Source: Tuctoria greenei (taxonomy: Eukaryota; Streptophyta; Magnoliopsida; Poales; Poaceae). Taken from it: a stretch of 64,000 nucleotides of DNA. Under the pieces are notes generated by a model that saw only the letters and a list, made by a program, of their open reading frames with translations, ran no database searches and was not told the origin of the DNA. The stretch lies in assembly GCA_036927565.1 (NCBI GenBank), contig JAYESD010000004.1, forward strand, positions 92,570,942 to 92,634,941, read 5' to 3'. The translations under genes were made by a program, and so were the position numbers. Of this stretch, positions 11,361 through 22,887 are shown one piece after another (position 1 is the stretch's first letter; every line of letters starts with the position of its first letter).

Positions 11361-12907
11361 TGAAAGTGCATCTAGGCATCCCTTATTTGTTTTGGTTAAT
11401 TTATGACAAACAAATGAGATTCTAACATAATTATTGAGATGAGCACAAGTTTCAACAATATTATGAAGAAAGCGCAAAAAGAAATGAGAGTGAAGAATCA
11501 AGTTGAAAAGAGATCAAGAAGATGAATAGAATACTTTTTATGTATGGAGTGTGTTGGAGAAACACACCCCAAGAGCTCAGGCAAAAGAAATCACTCTCAC
11601 TGTACAAGTTTACAAAGGTCTGGACTAGTCCGATAACCTCTCTGTCCAGGTTCGGACATGTCCTCCCAGCGCGGACTTGTCCGCACCGAACTAGTCCGAT
11701 AAAGTCTGGACTAGTCCAATAATCCTTCTGATCAATATCGGGCAAGTCCGATATTCCACAGACTAGTCTGAAACCCCACTGACCTACTTCGGACAGGTCC
11801 TTGGCCCCTCAAAATTCCATGACACCGGACTAGTCCGATCTTATCCGGACTAGTCTAATATCCAATGTGACTAAAATCGGACAAGTCCTCCAAGTGCGGA
11901 CTTGTGCTCAATTCACTAAGGGTTTCACCATGACCGGACTAGTCTGATATGTGTTGCACTAGTCCGAACATCTCCAGAGACAAAAATGGACTAGTCTGAC
12001 ATCTATCGGACAAGTCCAATAATTCAGGACACTTAGGGTTTCCCACACGCCACACACCGGACTAGTCCGGAGTCCACCACGGACTAGTCCAAACTTTGGA
12101 AACCCTAACGGTAACCTTTGAAAACTTTAGTATAAATAGAGATCCACGGCCCAACTATGATACCTCTCGACCCCCTGCGCCGTCACATCCTCCAAGAGCC
12201 TAGAAAACATGTCTCTCCTCACAATTCAACGCAAGAAAGATCAAATCCTTGAGGATTAACCATAGATCAAAGGAGAGACACGTTCTTTACAACTTGAGCT
12301 CTTGGGTTTGATTCTCTCACACACTGTCGTTGTTTCATTGCATACTTTTTGAGTGTGTTTGGTGGAGTTTTTAATTGTAAATCTTGGGGAGCCCTCAACT
12401 TGTGAGAAGGCCCCTTGAACCTGGTTATCTTACCCCTTTGTGATTAGTGGAAGAGAATCGGCCTCCATGGCGATTCGATGAGGCTAGCGTCCGTGAATAT
12501 CCGGTCCTTTCGTGGGCTCCTCAACGTGGATGTAGATTTCCTCTGTGGAATCAAACCACAGGATAAAAATCATTTTGTCCTTTGTTCTTTTGTTCTATCA
12601 ATTCATAGTGATCTAGGGTTTGCTTAATCTAGTTCATTTTGCGTTAAAACTTTGAATCTAAAGTTAACTTGTGCCACATCTAGTTTTATTAAAACAATAC
12701 ACTCTATTTGTAACTCAATTTCCGCTGCGTAGAGTACTTTGATCGAAATCACTGATCAAACTTGATCAACTTAGTCCGCAAACACCAAATTAGTCTGCAC
12801 ACGACCGGACTAGTCCGATTTCTCTGTGTTTGATCAGGTTGCTAAGTGTTTCAGGTTTTGACGAAAAAATCAAAAAGCCTATTCACCCCACCTCTAGGCT
12901 ACATTCA
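11361..12907 (+). repeat. LTR1: 5' LTR of outer copia element B
   Basis: 1547 bp from TGAAAGTGCATC to ACATTCA. U3 (to about 12130) holds roughly 20 degenerate copies of CGGACTAGTCCG and its ACAAGT/ACTTGT variants. TATAAATA lies at 12131-12138, and a further small motif cluster lies near the U5 end (about 12770-12825). Length and 5' sequence match the element C LTRs (1570 and 1565 bp; shared 'ggagtgtgttggagaaacac'), so B and C belong to one subfamily. The 5 bp before it are TATCG; the partner copy would lie beyond the disrupted 3' LTR. Confidence 0.9.
12131..12138 (+). promoter_or_regulatory. LTR1 TATA box
   Basis: TATAAATA sits directly downstream of the U3 palindrome array. Equivalents lie at 14764 (LTR2), 17415 (LTR3), 26513 (A 3' LTR), 50027 and 54095 (element C). 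It marks the likely U3/R boundary about 30 bp further on. Confidence 0.75.
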
Positions 12908-12909
12908 AT

Positions 12910-12924
12910 TGGTATCAGAGTCGG
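12910..12924 (+). other. Primer-binding site of element B
   Basis: TGGTATCAGAGTCGG begins two bases after the LTR end, complementary to the 3' end of initiator methionine tRNA apart from one mismatch. Equivalents are at 15542 (unit 2), 18191 (A, tggtatcggagccgg) and 50802 (C, tgctatcagagcagg). Confidence 0.85.
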
Positions 12925-12959
12925 GCTCTTCAAAAGGAGACTAATCACTCGAAGAGAAA

Positions 12960-14131
12960 ATGTCGAACATCAAGGATGTGCACAATAACTTCACCCAAGA
13001 GAAGGTTGAATATGAAAAGACTCAAAAGTTAGAGAAGCTCCTTGACAGCATTCAAAACTTCAAGGATGATGATGAGGAGAGACTTGAACTCAAGGCGCTC
13101 CTATGGAAGAAGGCCCTCTCTAAAGGAAAGATAAAGATCGAGGATGAGAAGAAGAAGAAGGGGAGTAGTCACACCGACTACTCCCGATATCTTTTTAACT
13201 ATGATCATTTGAATTCCAACAACAATCAGTACTTGTCTATTCCTCTAGGAAAAGCCCCACACTTTCATGGCAATGATTACTCAATGTGGAGGAAAAATAT
13301 GAAAATGCATTTAATATCCCTTAACCCCAGCTTCTGCCATATAGCGTTTACAGGGATGGATATCTCGGATGATGATGAAAAGCTCACACCTAGTCAAGAC
13401 AAGCTATTTATTGGAACACTCAAGCTGCGACTGTCATAACTTCATCATTGAGCTGAGACGAGTTCACCAAGGTTGATGGACTCGAAATTGCCAAGGAGAT
13501 ATGGGACACATTACAAACTGCACATGAAGGCGATTGTCATGTGCGAGAAGCCAAAATTGAAATGCTCGAAGGCGAATTGGGGAGATTCGCCATAGAGGAA
13601 GATGAGTCACCGCAAGACATGTACAATTGATTGAAGACTCTCATTAATAAAGTTCGAGCATATGGAAGCAAAAAGTGGAATGATCACAAGTTGGTGAAGC
13701 TAATCCTTAGAACCTTCATGCCTCACAATGAGACTCTATGTTCGATGATAAGAGAAAGCCCCGGGTACAAGAAAATGACCGCGGACGAATTGCTTGGAAA
13801 GATAATCAACTTTGAGATGATGGAATAGCAAAACATGTCAAAGATATTGCCGACCTCACCTCGGAAAAGAAGAAAGGAGTCGCGTTGAAGTCCACTTGCA
13901 ATCCCATGTCAAAAGAAGCTCAAGAAGCTCAACAAGAAGAGGACAGTGATGACGAAAGCAGCGATATAGATGAAGATGACATGATCCTCTTTGTGAAGAA
14001 ATTTAGAAAAGATGATGAAAAGAACACAAGGTGGTAAACCAAATGAAGGAAGACACAAAGACAAGTCAAGACCTAAGTTGAGGCGTGCTTGCTATAACTG
14101 TGGTGAATACGACCACTTTATAGTTGATTGT
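12960..14131 (+). pseudogene. Copia gag, 5' part (element B, unit 1)
   Basis: Retrotransposon capsid/nucleocapsid precursor, cut short. It starts MSNIKDVHNNFTQEKVEYEK, has a Lys/Glu-rich stretch, then the UBN2/copia-type gag core (PHFHGNDYSMWRKNMKMHL), a helical segment around KLILRTFMPHNETL, an acidic spacer, and ends inside the CCHC zinc knuckle at the second-last motif residues (YNCGEYDHFIVDC). Stops interrupt it at 13437-13439 and 13628-13630, and a further frameshift lies near 13827. It breaks off at GATTGT, exactly where an LTR begins; the missing gag C-terminus is found at 27282. Once B's own gag, it is now a pseudogene. Confidence 0.9.
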
Positions 14132-15539
14132 TGAAAGTGCATCTAGGCATCCCTTGTGGGTTTTGGTTGATTTATGACAAACAAATGAGATCCTAACCAT
14201 ATTATTGAGATGAGCGCAGGTTTTAATGAAAGAATGAAGAAAGCTCCAAAAAGAAAGGAGAATGAGGATACATTCGGAAAAGAGCCCAAGAACTAAATAG
14301 AAGACATGATTGTGTAGGGAGTGTGGTGGTGTATCACATCCCAAGAGCTCAAGCAGGAAAATTCTCACACACTTCACATTTCACAAAAAAAACGGACTAG
14401 TCCGATATACACCAGACTAGTCTGATAACATCTCTAGATAGGTTCGGACAAGTCTAGCCAATGCGGACTTGTCCGCATCGGACTAGTCCGATAATGCCTC
14501 TGACTAAAATCGAACAAGTCCTCCAAGTGCGGACTTGTCCTATATTCACAAAGGGCATCACCACACCAGACAAGTCCGATATCAGAACGTACAAGTCCGA
14601 AAACCTTTTTGAATAAAATTGGACAAGTCCGCTCTTAGCCGCACAAGTCCGATATTTCTGGACACTTAGGGTTTCCTGCACGCCGCACACCGGACTAGTC
14701 CAGACTCCACCATGGACTAGTCCGGACCCTCGAAACCCTAACGGTAACCTTTGAAAACTTTAGTATAAATAGAGATCCACGGCCCAACTATAATACCTCT
14801 CGACCCCCTGCGCCGTCACATCCTCCAAGAGCATAGAAAACATGTCTCTCCTCACAATTCAACGCAAGAAAGATCAAATCCTTGAGGATTAACCATAGAT
14901 CAAAGGAGAGACACGTTCTTTACAACTTGAGCTCTTGGGTTTGATTCTCTCACACACCGTCGTTGTTTCATTGCATACTTTTTGAGTGTGTTTGGTGGAG
15001 TTTTTAATTGTAAATCTTGGGGAGCCCTCAACTTGTGAGAAGGCCCCTTGAACCTGGTTATCTTACCCCTTTGTGATTAGTGGAAGAGAATCGCCTCCAT
15101 GGCGATTCGATGAGGCTAGGGTCCGTGAATATCCGGTCCTTTCGTGGGCTCCTCAACGTGGATGTAGATTTCCTCTGTGGAATCAAACCACAGGATAAAA
15201 ATCATTTTGTCCTTTGTTCTTTTGTTCTATCAATTTGTAGTGATCTAGGGTTTGCTTAATCTAGTTCATTTTGCGTTAAAACTTTGAATCTAAAGTTAAC
15301 TTGTGCCACATCTAGTTTTATGAAAACAATACACTCTATTTGTAACTCAATTTCCGCTGCGTAGAGTACTTTGATCGAAATCACTGATCAAACTTGATCA
15401 ACTTAGTCCGCAAACACCAGATTAGTCTGCACACGACCGGACTAGTCCGATTTCTCTGTGTTTGATCAGGTTGCTAAGTGTTTCAGGTTTTGACGAAAAA
15501 ATCAAAAATCCTATTCACCCCACCTCTAGGCTACATTCA
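14132..15539 (+). repeat. LTR2: chimeric LTR (A-type 5' side, B-type 3' side)
   Basis: 1408 bp, TGAAAG to TTCA. From 14132 to about 14731 it matches LTR3 and the A 3' LTR ('ggagtgtggtggtgtatcacatccc', 'ctgcacgccgcacacc', 'ggaccctcgaaaccc'). From about 14749 on it matches LTR1 almost perfectly ('ctttgaaaactttag', 'agagatccacggccc'). The switch falls in a tract common to both types at 14732-14748. TATAAATA is at 14764-14771. It is best read as the product of an unequal crossover between an A LTR and a B LTR. Confidence 0.85.
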
Positions 15540-15591
15540 ATTGGTATCAGAGTCGGGCTCTTCAAAAGGAGACTAATCGCTCGAAGAGAAA

Positions 15592-16762
15592 ATGTCCAAC
15601 ATCAAGGATGTGCACAATAACTTCACCCAAGAGAAGGTTGAATATGAAAAGACTCAAAAGTTAGAGAAGCTCCTTGACAGCATTCAAAACTTCAAGGATG
15701 ATGATGAGGAGACACTTGAACTCAAGGCGCTCCTATGGAAGAAGGCCCTCTCTAAAGGAAAGATAAAGATCGAGGATGAGAAGAAGAAGAAGGGGAGTAG
15801 TCACACCGACTACTCCCGATATCTTTTTAACTATGATCATTTGAATTCCAACAACAATCAGTACTTGTCTATTCCTCTAGGAAAAGCCCCACACTTTCAT
15901 GGCAATGATTACTCAATGTGGAGGAAAAATATGAAAATGCATTTAATATCGCTTAACCCCAGCTTCTGCCATATAGCGTTTACAGGGATGGATATCCCGG
16001 ATGACGATGAAAAGCTCACACCTAGTCAAGACAAGCTATTTATTGGAACACTCAAGCTGCGACTGTCATAACTTCATCATTGAGCTGAGACGAGTTCACC
16101 AAGGTTGATGGACTCGAAATTGCCAAGGAGATATGGGCACATTACAAACTGCACATGAAGGCGATTGTCATGTGCGAGAAGCCAAAATTGAAATGCTCGA
16201 AGGCGAATTGGGGAGATTCGCCATAGAGGAAGATGAGTCACCGCAAGACATGTACAATTGATTGAAGACTCTCATTAATAAAGTTCGAGCATATGGAAGC
16301 AAAAAGTGGAATGATCACGAGTTGGTGAAGCTAATCCTTAGAGCCTTCATGCCTCACAATGAGACTCTATGTTCGATGGTAAGAGAAAGCCCCAGGTACA
16401 AGAAAATGACCGCGGACGAATTGCTTGGAAAGATAATCAACTTTAAGATGATGGAATAGCAAAACATGTCAAAGAGATTGCCGACCTCACCTCGGAAAAG
16501 AAGAAAGGAGTCGCGTTGAAGTCCACTTGCAATCCCATGTCAAAAGAAGCTCAAGAAGCTCAACAAGAAGAGGACAGTGATGACGAAAGCAGCGATATAG
16601 ATGAAGATGACATGATCCTCTTTGTGAAGAAATTCAGAAAAGATGATGAAAAGAACACAAGGTGGTAAACCAAATGAAGGAAGACACAAAGACAAGTCAA
16701 GACCTAAGTTGAGGCGTGCTTGCTATAACTGTGGTGAATACGACCACTTTATAGTTGATTGT
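15592..16762 (+). pseudogene. Copia gag, 5' part (duplicated copy, unit 2)
   Basis: Near-identical duplicate of 12960-14131, differing at about a dozen positions by eye (one is a 1-bp loss near 16137). It shares unit 1's disabling changes: the stop ending the first ORF at 16069-16071, the TGA after the MYN triplet at about 16259, and the frameshift after the FKMME block. Both copies therefore descend from an already broken gag. Like unit 1 it stops within the zinc knuckle at ATTGT, directly before the next LTR at 16763. It cannot encode a working capsid. Confidence 0.9.
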
Positions 16763-18188
16763 TGAAAGTGCATCTAGGCATCCCTTGTGGGTTTTGGTTG
16801 ATTTATGACAAACAAATGAGATCCTAACCATATTATTGAGATGAGCGCAGGTTTTAATGAAAGAATGAAGAAAGCTCCAAAAAGAAAGGAGAATGAGGAT
16901 ACATTCGGAAAAGAGCCCAAGAACTAAATAGAACACATGATTGTGTAGGGAGTGTGGTGGTGTATCACATCCCAAGAGCTCAAGCAGGAAAATTCTCACA
17001 CACTTCACATTTCACAAAAAAAAATGGACTAGTCCGATATACACCGGACTAGTCTGATAACCTCTCTGGACAGGTTCGAACAAGTCTAGCCAATGCGGAC
17101 TTGTCCGCATCGGGCTAGTCCGAAAAAGTCTGGACTAGTCCGATAATGCCTCTGACTAAAATCGAACAAGTCCTCCAAGTGCGGACTTGTCCTATATTCA
17201 CAAAGGACATCATCACACCAGACAAGTCCGATATCAGAACGTACAAGTCCGAAAACCTTTTTGACTAAAATTGGACAAGTCCGCTCTTAGCCGCACAAGT
17301 CCGATATTTCTGGACACTTAGGGTTTCCTGCACGCCGCACACCGGACTAGTCCATACTCCACCATGGACTAGTCCGGACCCTCGAAACCCTAACGGTAAC
17401 TTTTGAAAACCTAATATAAATAGATGTGCACGGCCCAACTATCAACTCTCTTGACCCCCTGCGCCATCACACCCTCCAAGAGCCTAGAAAACACATCTCT
17501 CCATGCAATCCAACGCAAGAATGTTCAATCCCTTGAGGATTCACTTTGGATCAAAGGAGAGACACAATTCCACACGTTTGAGCTCTTGGATTTGATATCT
17601 AACACAATCATGATGTTTTATTGTCGATCTTACGAGTGTGTTCTTGGTGGTATTTGAATTGTAATCTTGGGGAGCCCTCAACTTGTGAGAGGCCCCTTGA
17701 ACTTGGTGATTTGCCCATTTGTGATTGTGGAAGAAGAATTTCCTTCGTGGCAATTCCACTAGGTTAGGGTCAGTGAAGACCCGGTCCTTTCGTGGGCTCC
17801 TCATCATGGATGTAGGTTGCCTCTGTGGGAGCCGAACCACGGGATAAAATCTTATGTCAAACTTGTTCTTAATTTTCATATTGTTTTCCAGGGTTTTGTC
17901 AATCTTGCATAACCTATGCTAAAACTTTGAAAAAAGAATTGGTTTGCATTATACTTGGTTGCGTTGACTCAATAATTGCAAGTTACATACTATATTCCGC
18001 TATGTATTGTGTTTGTATTGAGATCATTGATCAAACTTGATCAATTTAGTCCGCACGCACCGGACTAGTCTGCACTCTACCGGACTAGTCCGATATCTAG
18101 GGATTTGATCAGTTTGTTAAGTGTTGCAGGTTCTGGCTAAAATTCAAAAAGGCCTATTCACCCCCCCCCCCCCCCCAGGCCACATTCA
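16763..18188 (+). repeat. LTR3: 5' LTR of nested copia element A
   Basis: 1426 bp, TGAAAG to CACATTCA. It is A-type throughout and matches the A 3' LTR at 25864-27281 in arrangement and length (1418 bp). TATAAATA is at 17415-17422. A run of 16 C lies at 18161-18176, just before its 3' end. The preceding 5 bp (16758-16762, ATTGT) pair with ACTGT at 27282-27286 as a target duplication with one change. Confidence 0.9.
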
Positions 18189-18239
18189 ATTGGTATCGGA
18201 GCCGGTTTCTTCACAAGAGACTAATCGCTCAAAGAAAAC

Positions 18240-19566
18240 ATGTCGGACATGAAGGATGCGCACAAGAGTCTTAGCCAAGAGAAGGATGAAGATGAAAAAG
18301 CTGAAAAATTGGAAAAGCTCCTTGATGCTATCCAGGACTTCAAAGGACTATGATGAGGAGATGCTTGAACTAAAGGTGCTCCTAAGGAAGAAAGCACTCT
18401 CGAAAGGGAAAGTGAAGGTTGAGGACGAGAAGAAGAAGAAGGGGAGTAGTCACACCGACTACTCTCGATATCCTTTTAATTATGATCATTTAAATTCTAA
18501 CAATAATCTACCTATCTATTCCCCTTGGAAAAGCTCCACACTTTGATGGCAATGACTACTCAATGTGGAGGCAAAAAATGAAAATGCACTTGATCTCACT
18601 CAATCCCAGCTTGTGGCACATTGTGGTTGCAGGAATAGATATCCCCGACGATGATGAGGAGCTCACGCCTAGCCAAGAGCAAGCAATCCATCGAAATGCC
18701 CAAGCTGCAGTAGTCACCACCTCATCACTAAGTCGGGACGAGTTCACCAAGGTGGATGGACTCGAGATTGCAAAGGAAATATGGGACACACTGCAAACTG
18801 CACATGAAGGTGATCGTCATGTGCGAGAGGCGAAGATCGAAATGATCGAAGGTGAATTGCGAACATTCGCCATTGAAGAAGATGAGTCGCCACAAGACAT
18901 GTACAACCGCTTAAAGACGCTCATCCACAAGGTTCGAGCATAAGGAAGCAAGAAGTGGAACGATCACGAGGTGGTAAAGCTCATCCTTAGAGCCTTTATG
19001 CCTCGCAACGTCACATTGTGCTTGATGATTAGAAAAAGCCCCGGGTACAAGAAAATGACCCCAGACGAGCTACTTGGGAAAATCATCAATTTCGAGATGA
19101 TGGAAAAGAAGGCAAAGCATGAAAAGGAGATTGCCGACCTCACCATGGCAAGGAAGAAAGGGGTCGCCTTGAAGTCCACTTGCAAGCCCTTGTCTAAAGA
19201 AGCTCAACAAGCTCAACAAGAAGAGGACAGCAATGACGAGAGCAGCGACATCGATGGAGAGGACATGATTCTTTTGATGAAGAGATTCAAGAAAATGATG
19301 AAGAAAAGACAAGAGGGAAAATCAAGTGAAGGAAAATATAAAGAGAAGTCAAGACCAAAGTTGAGGCGGGCATGCTATAACTGTGGTGAATATGACCACT
19401 TTATAGTTGATTGCCCATACAAAGAAAACAATAAGAAAATAAAGGAAACAAGACCTCAACCCAAGAAATTCTTCAAGAAAAAGAAGAAGCTTGTCAAGCG
19501 CATCTATGAAAGGAGTGGGACTCAAATGACGAGTCCTCATCCGAAGAGGAATAAGAGATGGCTAGC
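18240..19566 (+). pseudogene. Copia gag of element A
   Basis: Starts MSDMKDAHKSLSQEKDEDEK, 52 bp after the LTR end. The order is a charged N-terminus, the gag core (NDYSMWRQKMKMHL, then DGLEIAKEIWDTLQTAHEGD), the KLILRAFMPRN helix, an acidic spacer, and a complete zinc knuckle CX2CX4HX4C (CYNCGEYDHFIVDC, about 19373-19414) followed by a lysine-rich tail. A 1-bp insertion near 18345, a frameshift near 18530, TAA at 18940 and a 1-bp loss near 19515 break the frame. The unbroken version would run into protease as one polyprotein. The family role is packaging of the element's RNA in cytoplasmic virus-like particles. Confidence 0.9.
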
Positions 19567-22500
19567 ATAGCCATCGAGAAGACATCCAAGAAGTACACCC
19601 TCTTCCCAACTCTAGGTGCATGGAAGGGAAACAACACTTGCCTCATGGCAAAGGAAGGTAAACAAAAGGACTATTCGTCCGATGGATCGAAATGGGTGCT
19701 AGACAGTGGTTGCACCAACCATATGACCGGAGAAAGAAGGATGTTCGTTGAGTATGAATAAAATGAGGATCCAAGCGAGGGCATCTATTTTGGAGACAAT
19801 AGTCAAGGAAAGGTGCTCGGTACCGGTACAATTTCTATATCGCCTCAACATACTCTTTCTCATGTCTTACATGTTGATTCTCTAGATTATAACCTGCTAT
19901 CCACATCTCAATTATGTGACAAAGGTTATAATTGCTTGTTTACTAAAGAGGGTGTGACCATCTCTAGAAGGGGTGATGGTTCCATTGCATTCCAGGGTAT
20001 GTTAAATGCAAAGCTTTACCTTGTTGACTTCAACAAAGATAAAGCCGAACTTGACACATGCTTGATTGCAAAGACCAACATGGGTTGGCTGTGGCATAGA
20101 CGGCTAGCGCATGTTGGTATGAGGAATCTTCAAAAACTCCTCAAGGGTGATCACATCCAAGGGTTGAAGGATGTTGTTTTTGAGAAAGACAGGCCCTATA
20201 GTGCGTGCCAAGCTCGTAATCAAGTTGGAGCACCTCATCCCGTGAAGAACGTCATGACTACAACAAGACTGCTCGAGCTGCTTCACATGGACTTATTTGG
20301 TCCAATTGCTTTCATAAGCATCAGCGGTAACAAATATGGCTTATTAATTGTTGATGACTTTTTGCGCTTCACTTGGGTTTTCTTTTCGCATGGTAAGATA
20401 GAAACTCAAGGAACCCTCAAGAAGTTTATCAAGCGTGCCCAAAATGTGTTTTCATTAATGGTCAAGAACATATGAAGCGATAATGGCACGAAGTTCAAGA
20501 ACACTCAAGTTGAGGAGTATCTAGACGAAGAAGGCATAAAGCACGAGCTTTCAGCGCCTTACTCTCCTCAACAAAACGGATTTGCTGAAAGGAAGAACCG
20601 AACCCTTGTAGAGATCACGAGAACAATGCTCGATGAATAGAAGACCTCGGATCGGTTTTGTGTGGAAGCAGTTAGCACCGCTTGCCGCGCCATAAACCGA
20701 CTCTACCTTCATCGACTACTCAAGAAGACATCCTATGAGCTACTCACTGGTAACAAGACAAATATTTCTCATTTTCGAGTTTTCGGTTCTAAGTGCTATA
20801 TTTTGAACAAGAAGCCTAGGACTTCAAAGTTCGCTTCGAAGTACGATGAAGGTTTCTTGCTTGGTTATGATTCGAACTCTTATGCCTATCGCGTCTTCAA
20901 CAAGACCTCCGGACTTGTTAAAGTAGCACGTGACATAGTGTTCGATGAAACTAACGGCTCCCAAAAGGAGCAAGTTGATCCATGTGTGCTAGATAGAGAA
21001 GAAGCTCCTTGTCAAGCATTGAGAAGAATGGCGTCAGGCGAAGTTCGACCACAAGAGCCACCTCTACATGTGCATGAGGAAGATGAAACACAAGTGGAGG
21101 CCAATGATCAAGGGGAGCTTCCATACAAGATCAACCTCAAGAAGACAAAAATGATCACCAAGTCAATGAGGGCAACCATCTAGGGTGAGAAGAAGAAGAT
21201 CATGAAGAAACAAGACTGCAAGTGCAACAACCGAGAGTACACCAATGCATCCAAAGAGATCACCCAATCGACAACATCATTGGTGACATCCAAAAGGGAG
21301 TAACAACTAGATCTCGCATAGCCAACTTTTGTGAGCATTACTTGTTTGTGTCCTTTTTGGAACCACGCAGGATCAAGGATGCGTTGAGAGATCCGGACAG
21401 GGTAGTGGCGATGCAAGAATAACTGAACAACTTCAAACAGAACGAGGTGTGGGAACTCGTCCAAAGACCTAACGCGAACGTCGTCAGCACCAAATGGGTC
21501 TTCCGCAACAAACAAGACGAACACGGGGTGGTCACAAGGAACAAGGCATGACTTGTGGCCAAAGGGTATTCACAAGTCGAAGGTTTGGATTTCGATAAAA
21601 CCTTTGCTCCCTTAGCTAGACTTTAATCAATTAGAATATTACTTGCATATGCTACTCACCATGATTTCAAGCTCTACCAAATGGATGTGAAAAGCGCTTT
21701 CCTCAACGGTTCAATCAAGGAAGAGGTGTGCATGGAGCAACTGCCCGGATTTGAAGACAAAGAGTTCCCCGACCACGTCATTAAACTGCGTAAGGCTCTC
21801 TAAGGCCTCAAACAAGCTCCTAGAGCTTGGTATGAGTGTCTTAGAGATTTCTTGATTGAAAATGGTTTTAAGATTGGAAAAGCAGATTATACATTATTTA
21901 CAAAACACTTTGACAATGATCTCTTTATCTGTCAAATCTATGTTGATGACATTATCTTTGGTTCAACTAGCAAATCCTTTTGTGAAGAATTTAGTAAGAT
22001 TATGACAGATAGGATTGAGATTTCTATGATGGGAGAGCTGAAGTACTTCTTGGGATTCCAAGTGAGACAACAAAAGGAAGGGACATTCATAAGCCAAACC
22101 AAGTACAGTCAAGACATACTCAAGAAGTTTGGGATGGACAATGTGAAGCCTACCAAGATTCCCATGGCAACTAATGGACAGTTTGATATCAATGAAGATG
22201 GACCAAGCGTGGATCAAAAGGTATATCGCTCCATGATTGGATCCCTACTTTACCTATGTGCATCTAGGCCGGATATTATGTTGAGTGTATGTTTGTGTGC
22301 GAGATTTCAAGCCAATCCTAAAGAGTGTCATTGGACAGCCATTAAAAGGATCTTGAGATATTTGGTTCATACACCCAACCTAGGCCTTTGGTATCCCAAA
22401 GGTTCCAAGTTCAATCTCATTGGATACTCTGATGCAGATTATGCCGGATGTAAAGTAGATAGAAAAAGTACCTCCGGCACCTGCCAATTCCTAGGTAGAT

Positions 22501-22887
22501 CCCTAGTTTCTTGGTCCTCCAAGAAACAAAATTTAATTGCCTTATCCACAGCCCAAGCGGAGTATGTTGCAGCCGAGAGTTGTTGTGCATAACTCCTTTG
22601 GATGCGACAAACTCTAAGGGATTACAGTTACAATATGAGCAGTATTCCACTCCTTTGTGATAATGAGAGTGCAATCAAAATTGCCCATAATCCAGTTGAA
22701 CACTCTGGAACAAAACACATAGACATCCGACATCACTTTTTGAGAGACCATTCAATGAAAGGAGGCCATTTCCCATGTCAACACCGAAAAGCAACTAGCC
22801 GATATATTTACCAAGCCACTAGATGAAAAATGTTTTTGCGAGCTCCGAAATGAACTCAATATCCTTGATGCTCGGAATGTGGCTTGA
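19558..22887 (+). pseudogene. Copia protease-integrase-RT-RNase H of element A
   Basis: Protease is marked by WVLDSGCTNHMTGERRMF at about 19690. The GAG-pre-integrase HHCC region follows (GWLWHRRLAHVGMRNLQKL to SACQ), then the integrase core with MDLFGPI and SDNGTKF (a change from the usual TEF), and the RT with LYQMDVKSAFLNG and the catalytic YVDDIIFGST near 21940. RNase H carries GYSDADYAGC and ends at 22887. Stops include TAA 19759, TGA 20473, TAG 20638, TAG 21181, TAA 21420, TGA 21549, TAA 21626 and TAA 21801. The TGA at 21549 is also present in element B. The long open stretch 21852-22592 shows the RT/RNase H half is the best preserved. Confidence 0.92.

Noticed and set aside
14132..16762. 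LTR2 plus gag fragment as an independent short non-autonomous element
   Set aside because: It has no 3' purine tract, its right boundary is the A insertion site, and LTR2 is a mosaic of its neighbours, so it is a recombination product rather than an insertion.
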